From contig RFGB01000079.1 of the NCBI GenBank assembly GCA_003697125.1, positions 1 to 38,002 on the forward strand: a DNA stretch of 38,002 bases, written 5' to 3'. The notes beneath the pieces were generated by a model. That model had not been told where the DNA came from. It saw only the letters and a list, made by a program, of their open reading frames with translations, and did not search any database. Source of the stretch: Alphaproteobacteria bacterium. GTDB lineage: Bacteria > Pseudomonadota > Alphaproteobacteria > Rhodobacterales > Rhodobacteraceae. Below are positions 34,013 to 38,002 of this stretch, piece by piece. The first letter of the stretch is position 1. The number at the start of each line of letters is the position of its first letter. Position numbers and translations under genes: made by a program.

Positions 34013-35004
34013 CCGAGCTGCGCCCGCGCCGCGGCGATCATCGCGCCGAGATCGGGCTGTTCGGTCAGCCGCTCGCCGGTGCGGCGCATCAGCACCTCGC
34101 CGATCAGGCTGGGCCCCTCGCCCCGCGCCGCGGCGGTCATGTCGGCGATCGGAATCCCGCTCGCCCGCTCGATGGCGGCGTGGCGCGCCATGCCGCTGCC
34201 CGTCGGCGGCGGATCGAAGGGCCGCGCCATGCCCAGCGCCGCGGCCAGCCACAGATCATCGGCGATCATCGCCTTCAGCTCGGCGCTGCGGCCGCCGCGC
34301 ATCATCGCCACCCATTCCTCGGCGAAGGGCGCGTCGCCCGAATAGGCGTGGCCGGCCGCAACCATCCGGTCCTTCAGCACGGTGATCTCGGTGCCGCAGA
34401 CCAGGCGCAGCCCCGCCCGCCAGGCCCGGGCGCAATAGTCGATCAGCGGGACCAGCCCGCTCTGCCCGGCCAGGCGCATCGGACCCAGCCGCGCCAGCGC
34501 CTCGGCGCGCGCGATCCAGGCGCTCAGCGGCTCGGCATAATGGCGCGGGCCGTCCAGCGCCCCGGCCAGGCTGCGCGCGGGTGGCGAGGCCTCGGTGAAG
34601 ATCGCCCGGTCGTAGCGCGCGCCGCGGTTGGTGAAGAAGGCCGCCCGGGCCCAGTAGAGATCGCCCCCGCGCGACAGCGCGTCCAGCCCGCGTTCCAGAT
34701 GGTCGGGGAACCAGTAGTCGTCGTGATTGAGGAACGCCAGCAGCGGCGTGCGCGCCAGCGCCATCCCCACCGAATTGGGTCCGGCCTGTTCCCCGAAGCG
34801 GGCGGGAAGGTTGACGAAGCGGATCCGGGGATCGCCCAGCGCCGCCACCCGTTCGGCACTGTCATCGGTGCAGCGGTCGCCGATCACCAGCGCCACCCAG
34901 TCCTGCACGCTCTGGCCGATCAGCGTGCGCAGGCAGCGCTGCAGCACCGCCGCCCGGTTGTATGTGGCACAGACCACCGTTATCCGCGTATCGTCGCGCC
35001 CCAT
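34009..35004 (-). CDS. Glycosyltransferase family 2
   Basis: ITVVCATYNRAAVLQRCLRTLIGQSVQDWVALVIGDRCTDDSAERVAALGDPRIRFVNLP...LLAFLNHDDYWFPDHLE; stop overlaps next ATG. Confidence 0.92.
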   Translation of the reverse strand: MGRDDTRITVVCATYNRAAVLQRCLRTLIGQSVQDWVALVIGDRCTDDSAERVAALGDPRIRFVNLPARFGEQAGPNSVGMALARTPLLAFLNHDDYWFPDHLERGLDALSRGGDLYWARAAFFTNRGARYDRAIFTEASPPARSLAGALDGPRHYAEPLSAWIARAEALARLGPMRLAGQSGLVPLIDYCARAWRAGLRLVCGTEITVLKDRMVAAGHAYSGDAPFAEEWVAMMRGGRSAELKAMIADDLWLAAALGMARPFDPPPTGSGMARHAAIERASGIPIADMTAAARGEGPSLIGEVLMRRTGERLTEQPDLGAMIAAARAQLG

Positions 35005-35129
35005 GCCCCTTCCGGCCGACAGGCTGTTGCCGCGCCGACGCTAGGCGCGCCGCGCCGTTCAGGCAAGCCGGCCCGCGCCCCCGCCGCGGCGGCTGGCGGT
35101 GTCCCGGCGGGCGTGATACGGAAGGCGCC

Positions 35130-37370
35130 ATGAAACGGGTGCCAAGCCGCGAGGAGATCCTCGCCTGGGTTCAGGCCAATCCGCAGGCGGCGGGCCGGCG
35201 GGAGATCGCGCGCGCCTTCGGTGTCAAGGGTGCCGAGCGGGCGGCGCTGCGCGAGACCCTGCGCGAGATGCAGGCCGAGGGTCTGCTCGCACGTGAGCGC
35301 AGGAGCTATCGCGCCGCCGGCAGCCCGCCGCCGGTGGCGGTGCTGGTGGTCGAGGCGCCCGATGCCGATGGCGACCTCTGGGCGCGGCCGCAGCACTGGG
35401 AAGGCCCCGAGTCCGCCCCGCCGATCGAGCTGCGCCCGGGGCCGAAGGATCCCGCCTTCGGGCCCGGCGACCGGGTTCTGGCCCGCATCGCGCCGGGTCC
35501 CGATGGCGGCTGGCAGGCCCGGCCGATCCGCCGGCTGGCCGCGGGGCCGCGGCGGATCCTCGGCATCTACCGGCGCGGCGAGCGCGGCGGCTGGATCGAG
35601 CCGGTGGACCGTCGCGAGCGCCATGAATGGCTGGTTCCCGCCGGCGAGGCGGGCCATGCCCGGGATGGCGAGCTGGTCGAGGCCGAGGCGCTGGGCCGGC
35701 CCGGCACCGGCGCGGCGCGCGCGCGCGTCACCGCCCGGCTGGGGGATCCGGCCGCGCCGCGCGCGGTGTCGCTGATCGCGATCCATGCCCGGGGAATCCC
35801 GCTCGACTTCTCCGAGGAGGCGGAGGCCGAGGCGGAGGCCGCCGAGCCGGTCGGGGCCGAAGGGCGGGACGACCTGCGCCATCTGCCCTTCGTCACCATC
35901 GACCCCGAGGATGCCCGCGACCATGACGATGCGGTTGCCGCCGAGCCCGACCCCGATCCCGCCAATCCGGGCGGCTGGATCGTCTGGGTCGCGATCGCCG
36001 ATGTCGCGGCCTATGTCCGCCCCGGATCGGCGCTGGACCGCGAGGCGCGGCTGCGCGGCAATTCCACCTATTTCCCCGACCGGGTGGTCCCCATGCTGCC
36101 CGAAAGGCTGTCGGGAGATCTGTGTTCGCTGCATGCGGGCGTGGACCGCCCCTGCATCGCGGTGCGGATGGTTCTGTCGGAAGCGGGCGCGCTGCGCGGC
36201 CAGAGCTTCCGGCGCGGGGTGATGCGCTCGCGCGCCGCGCTGACCTATGACCAGGTTCAGGCCGCCCGCGACGGCCGGCCCGACGCGGTCACCGCCCCGC
36301 TTGCCGATGCGGTGATCGCCCCGCTCTATGGCGCCTATGCCGCCGCGGCCCGGGCGCGGGCGGCGCGCGCGCCGCTCGATCTCGACCTGCCCGAACGGCA
36401 GGTGGTGCTGTCCGAGCGCGGCGAGGTGCAGGCGGTGACCTTCCGCGCGCGGCTGGAGGCGCACCGGCTGATCGAGGAGTTCATGATCCTCGCCAATGTC
36501 GCGGCGGCCCGAACGCTGGAGGCCCGGCGCCGGCCCTTCCTCTATCGCGTCCATGAACCGCCCTCGGCCGACAAGCTGGCCGCGCTCGCCGAACAGGCCG
36601 AGGCCTGCGGCCTGGCCTTCGCCCCGGGGCAGGTGGTGCGCACCGCCCTGTTCAACCGCCTGCTGCAGCAGGCGGCGGGCAAGGATTTCGCCGAGCTGAT
36701 CCACATGGCGGTGCTGCGCACCCAGACACAGGCCTATTACAGCCCGCGCAATCTGGGCCATTTCGGGCTCAACCTGCCATCCTATGCCCATTTCACCTCG
36801 CCGATCCGGCGCTATGCCGATCTGGTGGTCCACCGCGCGCTGATCGCCGCACATCGCTGGGGTCCCGATGGCCAGACCGAGGAGGAGGCGGCGGAGCTCG
36901 CGCGGATCGCCGAGCACATCTCCTTCACCGAGCGCCGCTCGATGGATGCCGAACGCGACACCATCGACCGCTATCTGGCCGCCTTCCTGGCCGAGCGCGT
37001 CGGCGCGACCTTCCCCGGGCGGATATCGGGAATCACCCGGGTGGGGCTGTTCATCCGCCTCGACGAGACCGGGGCCGACGGCCTCATTCCCGTCTCGACG
37101 CTGGGGCACGAGTTCTTCCATCACGATCCCCATGCCCAGACCCTGACCGGAGAGCGGTCGGGCCGGGTGTTCGCGCTGGGACTGCCGGTCACGGTGCGGC
37201 TGGTCGAGGCGGTGCCGGTGACGGGCGGGCTTCTGTTCGAGCTGGTGGAGATCGCCGGCGAGCGCGCGCCGCCACATCCGCCGCTGCATCGCGGCAGGCC
37301 GGGCCGCCCGCCCCGGCGCGGATCGGGCAAGCGGCGCGTGCTGCGCCGCAAGGGCACCGGCGGGGGCTGA
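35130..37370 (+). CDS. rnr: Ribonuclease R
   Basis: FVTIDPEDARDHDDAVAAE...LRGNSTYFPDRVVPMLPERLSGDLCSLHAGVDRPC...SYAHFTSPIRRYADLVVHRAL...C-terminal S1 domain VGATFPGRISGITRVGLFIRLDETGADGLIPVS. Confidence 0.96.
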   Translation: MKRVPSREEILAWVQANPQAAGRREIARAFGVKGAERAALRETLREMQAEGLLARERRSYRAAGSPPPVAVLVVEAPDADGDLWARPQHWEGPESAPPIELRPGPKDPAFGPGDRVLARIAPGPDGGWQARPIRRLAAGPRRILGIYRRGERGGWIEPVDRRERHEWLVPAGEAGHARDGELVEAEALGRPGTGAARARVTARLGDPAAPRAVSLIAIHARGIPLDFSEEAEAEAEAAEPVGAEGRDDLRHLPFVTIDPEDARDHDDAVAAEPDPDPANPGGWIVWVAIADVAAYVRPGSALDREARLRGNSTYFPDRVVPMLPERLSGDLCSLHAGVDRPCIAVRMVLSEAGALRGQSFRRGVMRSRAALTYDQVQAARDGRPDAVTAPLADAVIAPLYGAYAAAARARAARAPLDLDLPERQVVLSERGEVQAVTFRARLEAHRLIEEFMILANVAAARTLEARRRPFLYRVHEPPSADKLAALAEQAEACGLAFAPGQVVRTALFNRLLQQAAGKDFAELIHMAVLRTQTQAYYSPRNLGHFGLNLPSYAHFTSPIRRYADLVVHRALIAAHRWGPDGQTEEEAAELARIAEHISFTERRSMDAERDTIDRYLAAFLAERVGATFPGRISGITRVGLFIRLDETGADGLIPVSTLGHEFFHHDPHAQTLTGERSGRVFALGLPVTVRLVEAVPVTGGLLFELVEIAGERAPPHPPLHRGRPGRPPRRGSGKRRVLRRKGTGGG

Positions 37371-37377
37371 GCCCCCG
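37361..37377 (+). terminator. Hairpin with rnr stop codon as its loop
   Basis: CGGGGGC-TGA-GCCCCCG. Confidence 0.4.
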
Positions 37378-37400
37378 GGGTCGCCCCGTCCGCCGCGGAT

Positions 37401-37430
37401 CTTGAAACCGCCCCGCTCCGCGCCCAGATT
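37401..37430 (+). promoter_or_regulatory. Candidate sigma-32 (RpoH) heat-shock promoter for hsp20
   Basis: CTTGAAA (37401-37407), 15-nt spacer, CCCAGATT (37423-37430). Confidence 0.55.
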
Positions 37431-37505
37431 CCCGGCGCGGCTGCCGGTTCATCCGGGGCCGCGGCAATGGCGCATGGCCCGCCCGCGACGGGGGGCCGCC
37501 CGAGC

Positions 37506-37526
37506 AATCGCTTCGATGGGAGGATT
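37506..37526 (+). promoter_or_regulatory. ROSE-like RNA thermometer hairpin sequestering the hsp20 Shine-Dalgarno
   Basis: AAUCGCU-UCGAUGGG-AGGAUU: UCGCU motif opposite AGGA, directly before ATG at 37530. Confidence 0.55.
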
Positions 37527-37529
37527 CGG

Positions 37530-38002
37530 ATGCGCAGCTTCGATCTGACACCGCTCTACCGTTCGACGGTCGGCTTCGACCGCTTCGCCAACCTGATCGA
37601 GGCCATGCTGGCCAATGGCGAGGCGGGGCAGGGCTATCCACCCTACAACATCGAGAAGACCGGAGAGGACAGCTATCGCATCACCGTGGCCGTCGCCGGG
37701 TTCTCGGAGGACGAGCTGACGGTGGAGGCGCGCGAGAATGTCCTGGTCATCTCGGGCCGCAAGGCCGAGGAGGAGGGCGAGCGGACCTTCCTGCACCGGG
37801 GCATCGCCACCCGGGCCTTCGAACGCCGCTTCCAGCTGGCCGACTATGTGCGTGCCGAAAGCGCCCGCATCGAGAACGGCCTGCTGCATGTGGAACTGAA
37901 GCGCGAGGTGCCCGAGGCGCTGAAGCCGCGGCGCATCGAGATCATGACGCCCGAGCGGGCGGGCGCCGGCTCCGCGCCGCAGATCGCCGGCGAGACCCGG
38001 CC
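37530..38002 (+). CDS. Small heat shock protein Hsp20/IbpA family (runs off window end)
   Basis: MRSFDLTPLYRSTVGFDRFANLIEAMLANGEAGQGYPPYNIEKTGEDSYRITVAVAGFSEDELTVEARENVLVISGRKAEEEGERTFLHRGIATRAFERRFQLADYVRAESARIENGLLHVELKREVPEALKPRRIEI. Confidence 0.95.
   Translation, partial: MRSFDLTPLYRSTVGFDRFANLIEAMLANGEAGQGYPPYNIEKTGEDSYRITVAVAGFSEDELTVEARENVLVISGRKAEEEGERTFLHRGIATRAFERRFQLADYVRAESARIENGLLHVELKREVPEALKPRRIEIMTPERAGAGSAPQIAGETR

Noticed and set aside
34980-37289. 769-aa minus-strand ORF
   Set aside because: Antisense to rnr, which has strong RNB/S1 motifs

Overview
High-GC alphaproteobacterial (Rhodobacterales-like) chromosomal segment, almost fully coding. I find no tRNA, rRNA, CRISPR or IS element. 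In order it contains: ELM1-family (partial); Lrp/AsnC; M24 peptidase; pgeF; NDUFAF7-type methyltransferase; lgt; UbiK-family; HpaI aldolase; a homogentisate catabolic block (maiA, marR, hmgA, fah, atypical MBL protein, FAD monooxygenase, DUF2783, VOC); an orphan molybdopterin dehydrogenase large subunit; cbiB; a degenerate receiver-domain protein; a glutathionyl-hydroquinone-reductase-like GST; a DUF302 + YeeE/YedE pair; a TTC38-like TPR protein; a frameshifted opgC; cytochrome b561; a four-gene MDR/PTPS-like/GT4/methyltransferase operon; opgH; a D-amino-acid operon (dgcN-dgcA-D-amino acid transaminase); an NDP-hexose 2,3-dehydratase-like gene with a GT2; rnr; and hsp20 (partial). Best candidates for new biology: (1) the MDR-PTPS-GT4-MTase operon, whose PTPS homologue lacks the usual catalytic Cys/Asp/His and one Zn ligand; (2) the dgcN-dgcA-DAAT operon with an upstream nested inverted repeat; (3) four exact-period 11-bp tandem repeats in a divergent promoter region; (4) an NDP-hexose 2,3-dehydratase-like gene with no deoxysugar pathway nearby; (5) a ROSE-like RNA thermometer with a sigma-32-like promoter ahead of hsp20; (6) an MBL protein that appears to have lost most of its second metal site; (7) a receiver domain lacking the phospho-Asp and conserved Lys, with a perfect GAAA-loop hairpin just before its start codon. 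All calls come from reading the sequence and recalled family motifs; no searches were run.
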